DNA of 64,000 nt from JANNNX01 sp031398745 (GCA_031398745.1 JANNNX010000008.1:4284-68283), one strand, 5' to 3'; shown: positions 40,999 to 50,510, counted from the first letter of the stretch. Notes: generated by a model from the letters alone, not told the origin. Program-made: numbers and translations.

Positions 40999-42243
40999 TC
41001 ACGGGGCCAGGCTGGCCACCTCGGCTCGGCGGCGACGCAGGAAGCGCTGCTCGGGTACAGAGGGGTCGCAGGCCAACGCCGCCCGGTAGGCCTCGACGGA
41101 CTCGGACCACCGGCCCAGTCGGCGCAGCAGGTCGGCTCGGGTGGCGTGGAACAGGTGGTAGCGGTCGAGGCCGGCGAGGCTGTCGACCAGCGCCAGCGCG
41201 ACTTCCGGACCCTCGGTCTCGGCCACGGCCACGGCCCGATTGAGGGTGACCACCGGGGAAGGGTGGCGGGCCTCCAAGTACCGGTAGAGGACCTCGACCT
41301 GGCGCCAATCGGTCTCGCCGAACGACGGCGCGGTGGCGTGGCAGGCGGCGATGGCGGCCTGCAGCTGGTAGACGCCGGGCTGTCCGGCCGAGCGCCGCCG
41401 GGCCCATTCGACCAGCGTCGCCCCCTCGTCGATCAGCGCCCGGTCCCAACGGGTGCGGTCCTGGTCGGCCAGCAGGACGAGATCGCCGACCGGGTCGAGC
41501 CGGGTCGCCCGGCGGGCGTCGGTGAGCAGCATGAGGGCGAGGAGCCCGGCCACCTCCGGCTCGTCGGGCAGCAGCTCACGCAGCAGCCGGCCGAGGCGGA
41601 TGGCCTCGTCGCACAGGTCGACCCGCACCAGATCGGAGCCGGCGGTGGCGGCATAGCCCTCGTTCCAGACCCCGTAGACCACGGCCAGCACGGCCGGCAG
41701 GCGGTCGGGCAACTCGTGGTCGGCGGGGACCCGGTAGGGGATGCCGGCACCGGCGATCTTGCGCTTGGCCCGGACCAGGCGTTGGGCCATGGTCGCTTCG
41801 GGCACCACGTAGGCCCGAGCGATCTCGGCCGTGGTCAGGCCACACAGCGTCCGCAGGCTGAGGGCGACCCGAGCCTCGGGCGCCAGCGCCGGGTGGCAGC
41901 AGGTGAAGACCAGCCGGAGCACGTCGTCGCCCACCGCCGACCCGTCCTCGTCGGGCCGCTCGTCGTCTCCCTCGTCGAGTGATCGCACGGCGGCCACCTC
42001 CTTGTCGGCTCGCCGGCCCTCGCGGCGCATCCGGTCGAGGGCCTTGCGGCGGCCGGTGACGGTCAGCCAGCCGGCCGGGTTGGTCGGCCGGCCGTCGACC
42101 GGCCAGCGTTCGAGGGCGACGACCACCGCGTCCTGCACCGCATCCTCGGCCAGCTGGAGGTCGCCGAAGACGCGGGCGAGGGTGGCCAGCGCCCGGCCAC
42201 CCTCGACCCGCAAAACCTCGCCGAGGTCGTCGGACCCGGCCAC
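40999..42243 (-). CDS. ECF sigma factor, ECF42-type with TPR-like C-terminus
   Basis: 414 residues. Sigma region 2 (VFGDLQLAEDAVQDAVVVALERW) and region 4 (LRTLCGLTTAEIARAYVVPEATMAQRLVRAKRKI) are followed by about 240 residues of the helical C-terminal extension typical of ECF42 (GYAATAGSDLVRVDLCDEAIRLGRLL .. ). These sigma factors lack an anti-sigma factor and instead pair with DGPF/YCII genes. The GTG start shares one base with the stop of the DGPF gene. It ends convergent with the lipoprotein gene. Confidence 0.93.
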   Translation of the reverse strand: MAGSDDLGEVLRVEGGRALATLARVFGDLQLAEDAVQDAVVVALERWPVDGRPTNPAGWLTVTGRRKALDRMRREGRRADKEVAAVRSLDEGDDERPDEDGSAVGDDVLRLVFTCCHPALAPEARVALSLRTLCGLTTAEIARAYVVPEATMAQRLVRAKRKIAGAGIPYRVPADHELPDRLPAVLAVVYGVWNEGYAATAGSDLVRVDLCDEAIRLGRLLRELLPDEPEVAGLLALMLLTDARRATRLDPVGDLVLLADQDRTRWDRALIDEGATLVEWARRRSAGQPGVYQLQAAIAACHATAPSFGETDWRQVEVLYRYLEARHPSPVVTLNRAVAVAETEGPEVALALVDSLAGLDRYHLFHATRADLLRRLGRWSESVEAYRAALACDPSVPEQRFLRRRRAEVASLAP

Positions 42244-42587
42244 TACATGGCGATGGTCGGACGCACCTCGACCTTGCCGTGCCAAGCCCCGGGGATCTGG
42301 GCGGCCCAGCTGATGGCCTCGTCGAGGTCCGCCGCCTCGATCAGATAGAAGCCTCCGAGGACCTCCTTGGTCTCGGCGAAGGGGCCGTCGGTGGTGACGA
42401 CGTCGCCCCCGGGCCCGCCACTGACCTCGATGGTGGTGGCGGTGGCCGTGGGCTGGAGGGCCGAGCCACCCCGGATCACGCCGGCGGCGGCTTCCCCGAA
42501 GGCGTAGTACTCCTTCATCTGGTCGGCGTGGGCGGCGTCGGTCCAGTCGGCGTCCTCGCCGTAGATGAGGGCGGCGTAGAGCGGCAT
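42243..42587 (-). CDS. YCII-related DGPF-motif protein
   Basis: 114 residues. The hallmark TDGPFAETKEVLGGFYLIEA is complete; the N-terminus is MPLYAALIYGEDADWTDA and the C-terminus WHGKVEVRPTIAM. This is the expected partner and probable target gene of the ECF42 sigma factor. Enzyme activity is unproven; YciI itself shows hydrolase activity. ATG at 42587 follows CAGGAGA; the longer frame lacks family similarity. Confidence 0.93.
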   Translation of the reverse strand: MPLYAALIYGEDADWTDAAHADQMKEYYAFGEAAAGVIRGGSALQPTATATTIEVSGGPGGDVVTTDGPFAETKEVLGGFYLIEAADLDEAISWAAQIPGAWHGKVEVRPTIAM

Positions 42588-42699
42588 GGCAGGTCTCCTG
42601 TGGGGTCGTCGCGCCGGCTGGTCCGACGTCGTCACCGTGATGACGAACGCGACCCGGCCAGATCGACAGGCGAGACCGAGATCTTTGTCGACCGGCCGC

Positions 42700-45330
42700 C
42701 TACCGGTGCGGCGTCCCTACGACCCGGCGCCGGAGGCGGGCAGTGGCCAGCACGGCCAGGCCGCCGAGGGCCGACACCCCGACCAGGGCCAAGGCCCCGC
42801 CGGCCGTCCCCGAGGGCACCCCGGCACCGTCGATGCTGAGGGTCAGCACCAGCGGGTCGTGGTCGCTGACCTTGTGGCCGTCGGTGGCCACCCGGCGGTC
42901 GTGGTAGTCGTTGTCGAGGTGCACGTAGCGGAGGTCGGCGGTCAGGGCCGCGATCTGGCCGGTGACGGCCACGTGGTCGAGGGTCTGGAGCAGGCCGTCG
43001 AACTGGAAGCTGTAGGCGACCCCGGCGGTGACGTCCTCGGTGAGGTTGTCGAGCGTGCCGCCCTGCTGGAGGTGAGCGATGGGCGTCTCGTCCTCGAAGG
43101 CATTGAGGTCACCGAGAACGATCACCTCGTCGCCGGCCCCCTGGAGGGCCTCGGCCTGGCTGCGGACCCAGTCGGCCTGGGCGTCACGGCACGAGTCGGG
43201 GGCCGACTTCGACGACCAGTGGTTGCTCACCAGCCAGGTGGTGCCGAGGCCGGCGCCGAGGTCGACCTCGAGGAACAGCGGGGGACGGTCGAAGAGCCGC
43301 CCGGCGACGTCCGAGCAGGAGCCGGCGGCGGTGTCGCCGCCCCTCTGGCTGGGGCCGGACACGACCGTCACCGTCGACTTGACCAGGAAGCCGACGTCGA
43401 TGCCGCGGGTGTCGTTGCCCTCGATGACATAGGCGGTGTAGGTGCCGTAACCGAGCTCGCCGAGGCGGACGGCGAGGGCGTCGAGGGTGCCCTGGGAGGT
43501 GGTGGTCCCGGTGGCCCCTAGGTGCTGGTTGTCGCCGATCTCCTGGACGGCGACCACGTCGGGGGCTTGCAGCAGCCGGCCGATGGCGTCGGCGGCCCGG
43601 TCGCGCTTCTCGGCGAACTCGGCGGCCGACACGATCCCGCCGTCGAGGGCGCCGCCGGTCGGGAAGTAGTTCTCCAGGTTGAACGACACGATCCGGCGCT
43701 CGTCGGCCTCGGCCGGGGCCAGCTCGCTGTTCGGGTAGGCCACCCCGGTGTCGGTCACCGTCGGCAGGGCGCCGACCTGGGGCACGATCTTGTAGTTGCC
43801 GTAGCTGTAGCCGAGGGGCCCGACCAGCTCGGACACGGTGTCGAACTGGTCGGCGGCGACGTAGGTCGAGCTGGGGGCGGCCGGCCGGTAGGGGTTGGCC
43901 GGGTTGCCGGAGCCAGCGTCCTCCATGGTGCCGAGGAGGCCGGGCTCGGCCGGGGAGGTGCGCAGCAGGACCGACGCCGGGCCGGTGCCGGGCACCACGT
44001 AGAGCTCGCCGAACTTGTTGGTGCCGCCGCTGCGGGCCACGCCGCTGACCAGCCGCACCCGCATGTTCTCGAGGGTCTCGTAGTACGAGCGGCTGGGGTT
44101 CGACTCGGAGCCGATGCTCTGGCTGTTGGCCGCCGACTCGTCGATGGTCACGACCGTCGGCAGGGGTTGGCCTGTGAGCAGGGTGGTGCACGAGCTGGCG
44201 ACGATCTTGGTCAGGCCGAAGGACGGTGAGGACTGGCTGTCCCGCACCGTGCCCGTCACCTGAACCTTGGCCCCTACCACCGGCAGCGTGGTGCTGGCGC
44301 TGGTCAGGCCGATGAAGATGCCTTCGCTGGTGGCGGGGTCGGTGTCGGCGTCGGTGTCCTCCTCCTGCACGAAGAAGCCCCGGTCGTTGGGGAAGGTGTC
44401 GATGGTGTTTCCCGATCCGAAGCTCGAGCCGACCTCGTCGTCGAGGCCGGTGACGATTCCCTCGACGGTGCGGACCTGGCCATTGGCCGAGGAGGCGACC
44501 CCGGAACCTTGGATGGTGCTGATGGTGGTCACCGTGCCGGCGGCGGTGCCGGCCGGGCAGGCCTGGCCCGGAGGGGGCGGCGTGCCGGCCGGGCACGGAG
44601 TGGTGGGCGTGGTCGCCCCGTTGGGGGCCAGCGCCAGGTCGTCGATACCGATGCCGTCGTCGGCGCCGGTGTTGTTGGGGTCTTGCCAGCGCAGCACCAG
44701 GGTCGCGGCCGGCGCCAGCGACAGGCCGGTGAGGGTGGCGGTGCGGGTGGCCTGGTTGGCCGCCGCGTTGCCGTCGCGGGAGCCGGAGGTGCCGCTGGCC
44801 AGGGGGGCCACCACGTCGAGGGCGGTCACCGAGGTGAAGCTGCCCGAGGCCAACGAGGTGGCCGAGGTCGAGTACGAGAAGGGCGACGTGTTGGCCGCGT
44901 TGTCGCCCCTGCGCCACTGCTCGATGCGGAACGAGAGGGTGAGCGACGTCATGGTGACGCCGGTGTCGTTGCGGATGATCGCCCCGTAGGTGCTCTGGTT
45001 GGTCCCCGAGGCCACCGAGCCGAGCGCCCGCTCGGTGGAGCCGGTGGCGCCGTAGCTGTAGGTGTTGCCGGCGTTGGAGCCGCCGTCGTTGGCGCTGTAG
45101 AGAGTGTCGCCAGAGGTCTCGGACAACCCGAAACCGGGCGGGAAGGCCGACGAGGTGCCGCTCGAGGCCAGGCTGTCGAAGGACTGCACGCAGCCCGCCC
45201 CGTCGAGACCGAGCGGCGTGGCCGCGCTGACGTCGGCCGCGGCGATGCCGCTCAGGGGGCCGAAGGAGGCCAGGGAGGCGGCGACGAGACCAGCCGCGGC
45301 GGCGGAGCGGAGCAGGGCGAGGGGGCGCAT
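42700..45330 (-). CDS. Secreted ExeM/NucH-type endonuclease
   Basis: 876 residues. A signal peptide (LLRSAAAAGLVAASLASFGP), an N-terminal beta-rich region (about 40-240), an OB-like region (TVTTISTIQGSGVASSANGQ, about 265-400) and a C-terminal endonuclease/exonuclease/phosphatase domain (about 540-830) with RRIVSFNLENYFP, VVAVQEIGDN, VLGDLNAFEDETP and DGHKVSDHDPLVLTL. It ends with a Gly/Ala-rich hydrophobic segment and ARLRRRV, a membrane anchor or sortase-like tail, although no LPxTG is seen. Degrades extracellular nucleic acid, presumably for nutrients. Confidence 0.92.
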   Translation of the reverse strand: MRPLALLRSAAAAGLVAASLASFGPLSGIAAADVSAATPLGLDGAGCVQSFDSLASSGTSSAFPPGFGLSETSGDTLYSANDGGSNAGNTYSYGATGSTERALGSVASGTNQSTYGAIIRNDTGVTMTSLTLSFRIEQWRRGDNAANTSPFSYSTSATSLASGSFTSVTALDVVAPLASGTSGSRDGNAAANQATRTATLTGLSLAPAATLVLRWQDPNNTGADDGIGIDDLALAPNGATTPTTPCPAGTPPPPGQACPAGTAAGTVTTISTIQGSGVASSANGQVRTVEGIVTGLDDEVGSSFGSGNTIDTFPNDRGFFVQEEDTDADTDPATSEGIFIGLTSASTTLPVVGAKVQVTGTVRDSQSSPSFGLTKIVASSCTTLLTGQPLPTVVTIDESAANSQSIGSESNPSRSYYETLENMRVRLVSGVARSGGTNKFGELYVVPGTGPASVLLRTSPAEPGLLGTMEDAGSGNPANPYRPAAPSSTYVAADQFDTVSELVGPLGYSYGNYKIVPQVGALPTVTDTGVAYPNSELAPAEADERRIVSFNLENYFPTGGALDGGIVSAAEFAEKRDRAADAIGRLLQAPDVVAVQEIGDNQHLGATGTTTSQGTLDALAVRLGELGYGTYTAYVIEGNDTRGIDVGFLVKSTVTVVSGPSQRGGDTAAGSCSDVAGRLFDRPPLFLEVDLGAGLGTTWLVSNHWSSKSAPDSCRDAQADWVRSQAEALQGAGDEVIVLGDLNAFEDETPIAHLQQGGTLDNLTEDVTAGVAYSFQFDGLLQTLDHVAVTGQIAALTADLRYVHLDNDYHDRRVATDGHKVSDHDPLVLTLSIDGAGVPSGTAGGALALVGVSALGGLAVLATARLRRRVVGTPHR

Positions 45331-45449
45331 GGTGTCGGAACCTAGAGAGGTGATCTGTCGCTCTCGTAGCGCTGATCTGGCGGTCAGATGGCCCTTCGGC
45401 AGACGATGGGCGGGCGCCGGCCCTAGGGTGCCGCCGACCGGAGGAAGCG

Positions 45450-46922
45450 ATGACCGAGCGCCGCAGGACCACGACCTCCGCCTTCGGGGTGGGGGCCCGC
45501 GAGAGCCACGACGCGACGCCGTTCTACGACCGCTTCCGGGCCCCCGAGCTGTCGGCCGACGACACCGTGGTCGAGCCGGTGGCGGTAGCCGAGCCCTTCG
45601 TCTGCGGCGACGCCCGGAGCATGGGAGCGGTGGCCGACGGCTCGGTCGCCCTGGTCGTCACTTCGCCGCCCTACTTCGCGGGCAAGCAGTACGAGGAGGA
45701 GCTCGAGCGCGACGGCGTGCCGTCGTCGTACCTCGAGTACCTCGAGATGCTCACCGAGGTCTTCGCCGAGTGCGTCCGCACCCTCGAGCCCGGAGGCCGC
45801 ATGGCGGTGAACGTCGCCAACCTCGGGCGCAAGCCGTACCGGAGCCTGTCGGCCGACGTCATCCGCATCTTGCAGGACGACCTCGGCCTGCTGCTGCGGG
45901 GCGAGCTGATCTGGCAGAAGGGCGACGGGGCCAACGGCTCGTGTGCCTGGGGGTCGTTCCGCAGCGCGGCCAACCCGGTGCTGCGCGACGTCACCGAGCG
46001 GGTGGTGGTGGCCAGCAAGGGCCGCTTCGACCGGGCCCGCACCGTCAAGCAGCGGGCCGCGGCCGGCCTCCCCCACCGCAGCACGCTGCTGACCGACGAC
46101 TTCCTGGCCCTCACCCTCGACGTGTGGGAGATCCAGCCCGAGAGCGCTCGCCGGGTGGGGCACCCGGCGCCGTTCCCGGTGGCGCTGCCCGAGCAGCTGA
46201 TCCGGCTCTACACCTACGCGGAGGACCTGGTCCTCGACCCGTTCATGGGCAGCGGTGCGGCGTTGGTGGCAGCGGCCCGGCTGGGTCGGCGCTACGTCGG
46301 CTACGACCTCGACCCCGCCTACGTCGAACTGGCCCGGGCCCGGGTGGGGGCGGCGGTCGACGAGATCGAGGCCTCAGGCCGCGCCGAACCGACCTCCGGT
46401 GCCAGCGACGATGTCGATGACGATGACGGTGTCGACCTTCCGACTCGGGCCCGGGCCGAAGGCTGGTCGGCGATCCGGCTGGCCGAGGAGGTGCTCACCG
46501 AGGCCGGGTTCACCATCACGGCCCGGGGTCGCCGGGTGGCGGGCACCGGGGTCAGGGTCGACCTGGAGGCCGCCGATGGCGACGGCGCCCCCTGGTTCTT
46601 CGATGTCGCCGGGCCGTTCACCAGCGGCGGCGGGGGCCTGGCTCGCACCGACACGGTGTGGCGGACCCTGGGCCGAGCCGCCGCCCTGCGAGCGGCCCGG
46701 GGTGACATGCCGCTGGTGGTGCTGACTACCCGCCTCCCCCGCCGCCCGAGCGAGGGTGACAGCGCTCTGCGGGCCGCCGGACCGAGCGTGGTCTTCGACG
46801 TCGTCGACCTCCTGTCGACCGATGGCCGCCAACGCCTGGCCATCGCGGCCAAGGGCGGCACCAGCGCCCGGCCCGAGCCGGGCTTCTGGACCCCGGCCGA
46901 CCTGGCCGCCGGCGGCGGCTGA
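45450..46922 (+). CDS. DNA methyltransferase (TSPPY class) with extra C-terminal domain
   Basis: 490 residues. TSPPY at 71-75 is the catalytic motif of amino (N4-cytosine or N6-adenine) methyltransferases, and DPFMGSG at 263-269 is the AdoMet motif, so the order is beta class. After about residue 325 comes an acidic linker (SDDVDDDDGVD) and a 150-residue domain containing VRVDLEAADGDGAPWFFDVAG and MPLVVLTTRLP. This could be a restriction-endonuclease-like fold but key residues are uncertain. No separate restriction gene is next to it. A CGGAGGA ribosome-binding site precedes the ATG. Confidence 0.88.
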   Translation: MTERRRTTTSAFGVGARESHDATPFYDRFRAPELSADDTVVEPVAVAEPFVCGDARSMGAVADGSVALVVTSPPYFAGKQYEEELERDGVPSSYLEYLEMLTEVFAECVRTLEPGGRMAVNVANLGRKPYRSLSADVIRILQDDLGLLLRGELIWQKGDGANGSCAWGSFRSAANPVLRDVTERVVVASKGRFDRARTVKQRAAAGLPHRSTLLTDDFLALTLDVWEIQPESARRVGHPAPFPVALPEQLIRLYTYAEDLVLDPFMGSGAALVAAARLGRRYVGYDLDPAYVELARARVGAAVDEIEASGRAEPTSGASDDVDDDDGVDLPTRARAEGWSAIRLAEEVLTEAGFTITARGRRVAGTGVRVDLEAADGDGAPWFFDVAGPFTSGGGGLARTDTVWRTLGRAAALRAARGDMPLVVLTTRLPRRPSEGDSALRAAGPSVVFDVVDLLSTDGRQRLAIAAKGGTSARPEPGFWTPADLAAGGG

Positions 46923-47133
46923 GCCCGGCCGCCGCAACCGAGCTGGCCGCTCCCGGCCGCACCGGCGGCCCGGCACCCGCGGCGAACCCTTCCGCCCGGA
47001 CGTGGGGACCCGACGTCCGCCAGGTCGTGACGTCGCGTCCCCGCGTCCGGCCAAGACCCCGCGAGTCGGCGGGCGGGGAGGCCTCGACATTCGATGCCTG
47101 GGCTCTTGCCAAGCGACCCAGGCCACGGTAGAC

Positions 47134-47153
47134 CTACAACTGTATGGTTGTAG
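47134..47153. promoter_or_regulatory. Dyad CTACAAC-N6-GTTGTAG over the ArsR start
   Basis: A perfect 7-bp inverted repeat whose 6-nt spacer TGTATG contains the ATG (47144-47146) of the ArsR gene. An ArsR dimer could sit on the start region and shut off the ArsR-SRPBCC operon. The lack of a ribosome-binding site before this ATG suggests a leaderless or very short leader. Confidence 0.6.
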
Positions 47154-47479
47154 ATAAGTGGAGCCCACGGGAGACAGACCGGGTCTTCCACGCCCTGGCG
47201 GATGCCACCCGCCGAGACATCGTCCGGACGGTGCTGGTCCAGGCGCGCTCGGTCTCCGCGCTCGCCCGGCAGTACCCGATGAGCGTCGCCGCGGTGCAGA
47301 AGCACGTGACCGTCCTCGAAGAGGCCGGGCTGGTGTCCAAGCGACGGCATGGCCGGGAGTCGCTCGTGCGGGGCGACATCGACCGGGTGCGTGACGCCCG
47401 GAGCGCACTCGATGCCTTCGAGCTGCTGTGGCGCCACCGCGTCGCGCAGATGGACCAGATCCTCGCCGAGGATCCCTGA
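47144..47479 (+). CDS. ArsR-family winged-helix regulator
   Basis: 111 residues: DRVFHALADATRRDIVRTVL, the recognition region YPMSVAAVQKHVTVLEEAGLV, and the wing KRRHGRESLVRGD. No metal-binding Cys motif (ELCVCDL) is present, so it is not a metal sensor of the ArsR/SmtB core type. The opening MVVDKWS is encoded by the dyad itself. It is paired with an SRPBCC gene 15 nt downstream, a very common actinobacterial couple. Confidence 0.88.
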   Translation: MVVDKWSPRETDRVFHALADATRRDIVRTVLVQARSVSALARQYPMSVAAVQKHVTVLEEAGLVSKRRHGRESLVRGDIDRVRDARSALDAFELLWRHRVAQMDQILAEDP

Positions 47480-47493
47480 ACCAGGAGAGACCC

Positions 47494-47988
47494 ATGCCCA
47501 TCACTCGCGTCGACACGGACATCGATGCCCACACCATGACCGTCGTCGCCGAGTACGACGCGCCAGTCGAACGGGTCTGGCAGCTCTACGCCGACCCTCG
47601 CCAGCTCGAGCGGTGCTGGGGCCCTCCCACGTGGCCTGCCCGCGTCGTCGAGCACGATCTCCGGCCCGGCGGCAGGGTCAGCTACGTGATGACCGGGCCC
47701 GACGGCGAGAAGTCGGCCGGCTACTGGGACGTGCTCGAGGTCGAGGCACCGCGCCGGTTCGTGGTCGACGACGGGTTCGCCGATGACGCCGGGCAGCCGA
47801 ACCGGGAGCTCCCGACCACCCGCATGGAGCTCGAGCTGGGCGAGCGCGCCGGCGGGGGCACCACCCTGACCGTGACCTCGACCTTCGCCTCCGCCGAGGC
47901 GATGCAGCAGATGATCGAGATGGGCATGGAGGAGGGCATGCGCGAAGCGATGGGCCAGATCGACGGCATCCTCGCCGGGGTCGCCTAG
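47494..47988 (+). CDS. SRPBCC/AHSA1 domain protein
   Basis: 164 residues with the START-like AHSA1 fold: TVVAEYDAPVERVWQLYADPRQLERCWGPPTWPA, then VSYVMTGPDGEKSAGYWDVLEVE, LTVTSTFASAEAMQQMIEMGMEEGM and a final helix. It offers a hydrophobic pocket for an unknown ligand. It belongs to the ArsR-regulated pair and has an AGGAGAG ribosome-binding site. The ArsR-SRPBCC pair may sense and bind the same ligand (inference). Confidence 0.88.
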   Translation: MPITRVDTDIDAHTMTVVAEYDAPVERVWQLYADPRQLERCWGPPTWPARVVEHDLRPGGRVSYVMTGPDGEKSAGYWDVLEVEAPRRFVVDDGFADDAGQPNRELPTTRMELELGERAGGGTTLTVTSTFASAEAMQQMIEMGMEEGMREAMGQIDGILAGVA

Positions 47989-48055
47989 GCGTCGGCGTCG
48001 TGGCGATCGAACGGACGCTCCTACCGAAGAGCCCCGACCCGCCGGCGGCGCTCTG

Positions 48056-48081
48056 CTTGACAAGAGTATGATTTCGTCAAG
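48056..48081. promoter_or_regulatory. CTTGAC-N14-GTCAAG dyad before ArsR gene
   Basis: Perfect 6-bp arms lie 21 nt before the GTG of the second ArsR gene. The left arm overlaps a TTGACA-like -35 (48057-48062). Probable autoregulatory operator. The local DNA is AT-richer than the surroundings. Confidence 0.5.
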
Positions 48082-48102
48082 TCGAAGCCGAGGGGGCCGC
48101 GG

Positions 48103-48471
48103 GTGACCCGCCCGATCTACCAAGTGAAGGCCGAGTTCTTCAAGACCTTGGGCCACCCAGCCCGGATCCGCGTTCTGGAGGTCCTCCGCGACGGAGAGCG
48201 CCCGGTGAACGAGCTGATCCCCGAGGTCGGGATCGAACCCTCGCACCTCTCCCAGCAGCTGGCGATACTGCGGCGCGCGAACCTCGTCCGGTCCCGCAAG
48301 ATCGGCTCCTCGGTGCTCTACTCGGTCTCCGAGCCCAGGGTGTTCCAGCTCCTCGAAGTCGCCAAGGCGATCCTGACCAGCTCGTTGACCGAGACCCGGG
48401 AGCTGCTCGAGGAGCTCGAGGGCTTGGACTTCGTCGACACCCCCAAGCCTCGCCGCCGCAAGGCCAGCTGA
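48103..48471 (+). CDS. ArsR/SmtB-family regulator next to SulP
   Basis: 122 residues: FFKTLGHPARIRVLEVLRDGERPV, VGIEPSHLSQQLAILRRANLV (recognition helix) and wing SRKIGSSVLYSVSEPRVFQLL. The C-terminus is a helix with basic end (PKPRRRKAS). No Cys metal motif is visible. GTG at 48103. Its gene is convergent with the SulP transporter gene, 37 nt apart. ArsR-type regulators frequently sit beside SulP genes, so it may respond to a related ion or redox state. Confidence 0.88.
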   Translation: MTRPIYQVKAEFFKTLGHPARIRVLEVLRDGERPVNELIPEVGIEPSHLSQQLAILRRANLVRSRKIGSSVLYSVSEPRVFQLLEVAKAILTSSLTETRELLEELEGLDFVDTPKPRRRKAS

Positions 48472-48508
48472 CAGGGCGACGCAGGCGCCGCCTGGGTTCG
48501 CCGGTGGC

Positions 48509-50269
48509 TCAGCCAGGCGAGGCGATCGCGTCGCCGGTGCCCGCGAGGGGGTGGGCCACGCGCTCGACGTGGGCGCGGGCGTGGACCACCGCCTCGTCCA
48601 GGTTGGTGAACACGTGGTTCTCGTGCGCGAGATGGCGGAGGGCTCCGACGGCCTCCAGGATGCGGCGGTGGGGTGGGCGGGGGCCCTTGAGGAGCACGGT
48701 GACGTGTCGGTGCTCGAGCTCCTCGATGATCTCGCCGAGGGCGTGGGCACCGGTGGCGTCGAGGACCTGGAGGTCCGGGAGCCGGAGGATGACCACACGA
48801 ACATCCCCGACGGCGACCAGCTCGGTGAGGAACCGCTGCGCCGCGCCGAAGAAGAGGGCGCCGTCGAGCCGGTAGGTGGCGATGTGGTCGTGCAGCAGGC
48901 GCCGCTCGTCGTCGACGCCGACCTCGACGGTGACGGGCTCGCGGGTGATGGAGGCCGAGCGGGCGATGTGGCGCAGGGCGAGGACGGCGGCGATGGCGAT
49001 GCCGATCTCGACGGCGACGATGAGGTCGAAGGCGATGGTGGCGGTGGCAGTGGCGATCAGCACCAGGGCGTCGGAACGGGTGGCGCGCACCACGGCCCGG
49101 ATGTTGTGGATCTCGACCATCCGCACGGCGGTGACCATGAGGACCCCAGCCAGGGCGGCGAGGGGGATGCGGGCGACGAGGTCCCCACCGAAGAACACCA
49201 CCAGCACGAGCAGCAGAGAGTGGACTATCGCGGCGACCCGAGTGCGGGCCCCGGCGCGGACGTTGACGGCGGTCCGGGCGATGGCACCGGTGGCGGGCAT
49301 GCCGCCGAACAGGGGTGAGACGAGGTTGGCGAGGCCCTGTCCGAACAGCTCGCGGTCGGGGTCGTGGCGCGGCTGGTCAGCCATGCCGTCGGCGACCTTG
49401 GCCGACAGCAGGCTCTCGAGGGCGACCAGGGCGGCGACGGCGAGCGCGGCGCTGAACAGCTCGCTGATCCGGGTGGGGGTGAGCGACGGCAGAGTCGGCG
49501 TCGGCAGCGACGACGGCAGCGCCCCGATGCGGGCGACGTCCAGGCTGGCCAACTCGGCCGCCACGGTGGCCGTTGCGACCCCGATGAGCGATACCGGAAG
49601 GCTGCGACGCAGCCGCGGGCCGAACACCATCACCAGCGCGACCAGTGCCACCAGGGCGAGAGCCTTCGGGCTCGTGTCCGTGGTGGCGTGACCGATGGCC
49701 CGAGCGGCGACGACCGCGGTGTTCTCCCCTTCGGGCTTGGCGACACCGAGTGCGGCGGGCACCTGCTGGAGCAGGATGATGACGGCGATCCCCACGGTGA
49801 AGCCTTCGATCACCGGCCACGGGATGAATGCCACGTAGCGGCCGAGCCGCAACGCGGCGGCGATGACGACGAGGGCACCGGCCACGACACCCACGGTGAA
49901 GAGGGCGTCGGTGCCGTAGCGGGAGACCAGGGGTACCAGAACGACGGTCATGGCGCCGGTCGGTCCGGACACCTGGACGTGCGACCCGCCGAAGATGCCG
50001 GCGACGAGCCCGGCGACGATGGCGGTCACGAGCCCGGCCTGGGCGCCCAGCCCGGCGGTGATCCCGAACGCAAGGGCGAGCGGGAGGGCGACGACGGCGA
50101 CGGTGGCGCCGGCCACGAGGTCGCCGCGCCAGCTGGTGCCGAGTCCCGAGTAGTCGGCGCGGCGGGGCAGGAGCTGGCGCAGCGAGGCGAGCGAGGCGAG
50201 CGGCGCGGTGCCGGTATCGGCCGTGCCGCTGGGCGACGGCGTCGCCCGAGAGGGCTCCGGAGTGCTCAT
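48509..50269 (-). CDS. SulP-family anion transporter with STAS domain
   Basis: 586 residues. The transport part (about 45-430) has 11-14 helices, starting DLVAGATVAVVALPLALAFG and including SGPTGAMTVVLVPL and PLFGGMPATGAIARTAVNVRAGARTRVAAI. The STAS domain (about 455-560) contains DVRVVILRLPDLQVLDATGAHAL. Such proteins move sulfate, bicarbonate or dicarboxylates with Na+ or H+; the substrate is not certain. The gap to the Fic gene, 50270-50510, contains its promoter and a notably AT-rich stretch at 50339-50365. Confidence 0.93.
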   Translation of the reverse strand: MSTPEPSRATPSPSGTADTGTAPLASLASLRQLLPRRADYSGLGTSWRGDLVAGATVAVVALPLALAFGITAGLGAQAGLVTAIVAGLVAGIFGGSHVQVSGPTGAMTVVLVPLVSRYGTDALFTVGVVAGALVVIAAALRLGRYVAFIPWPVIEGFTVGIAVIILLQQVPAALGVAKPEGENTAVVAARAIGHATTDTSPKALALVALVALVMVFGPRLRRSLPVSLIGVATATVAAELASLDVARIGALPSSLPTPTLPSLTPTRISELFSAALAVAALVALESLLSAKVADGMADQPRHDPDRELFGQGLANLVSPLFGGMPATGAIARTAVNVRAGARTRVAAIVHSLLLVLVVFFGGDLVARIPLAALAGVLMVTAVRMVEIHNIRAVVRATRSDALVLIATATATIAFDLIVAVEIGIAIAAVLALRHIARSASITREPVTVEVGVDDERRLLHDHIATYRLDGALFFGAAQRFLTELVAVGDVRVVILRLPDLQVLDATGAHALGEIIEELEHRHVTVLLKGPRPPHRRILEAVGALRHLAHENHVFTNLDEAVVHARAHVERVAHPLAGTGDAIASPG

Positions 50270-50510
50270 CGGGTGGGGTCGGTGCCGACGAGGGCGGGGT
50301 ACGCGAGGGCCATGGACGACACGGCCTCCCCGGTTAGCACTTTATGAGATTAGCAATTCACCAGACTCTCCTTCGCTCGGTCCTCCCTTTCCACACGCCA
50401 ACGGGACTGCCGCGCCAACCGCGATGCCGTCGAGCGCCCCACCTTGTTGGCAGGCTGGCCGCGAACTACACCGGTGCAACTGTGGTTCGGTTCGTTTAAG
50501 TGATCCCCAG

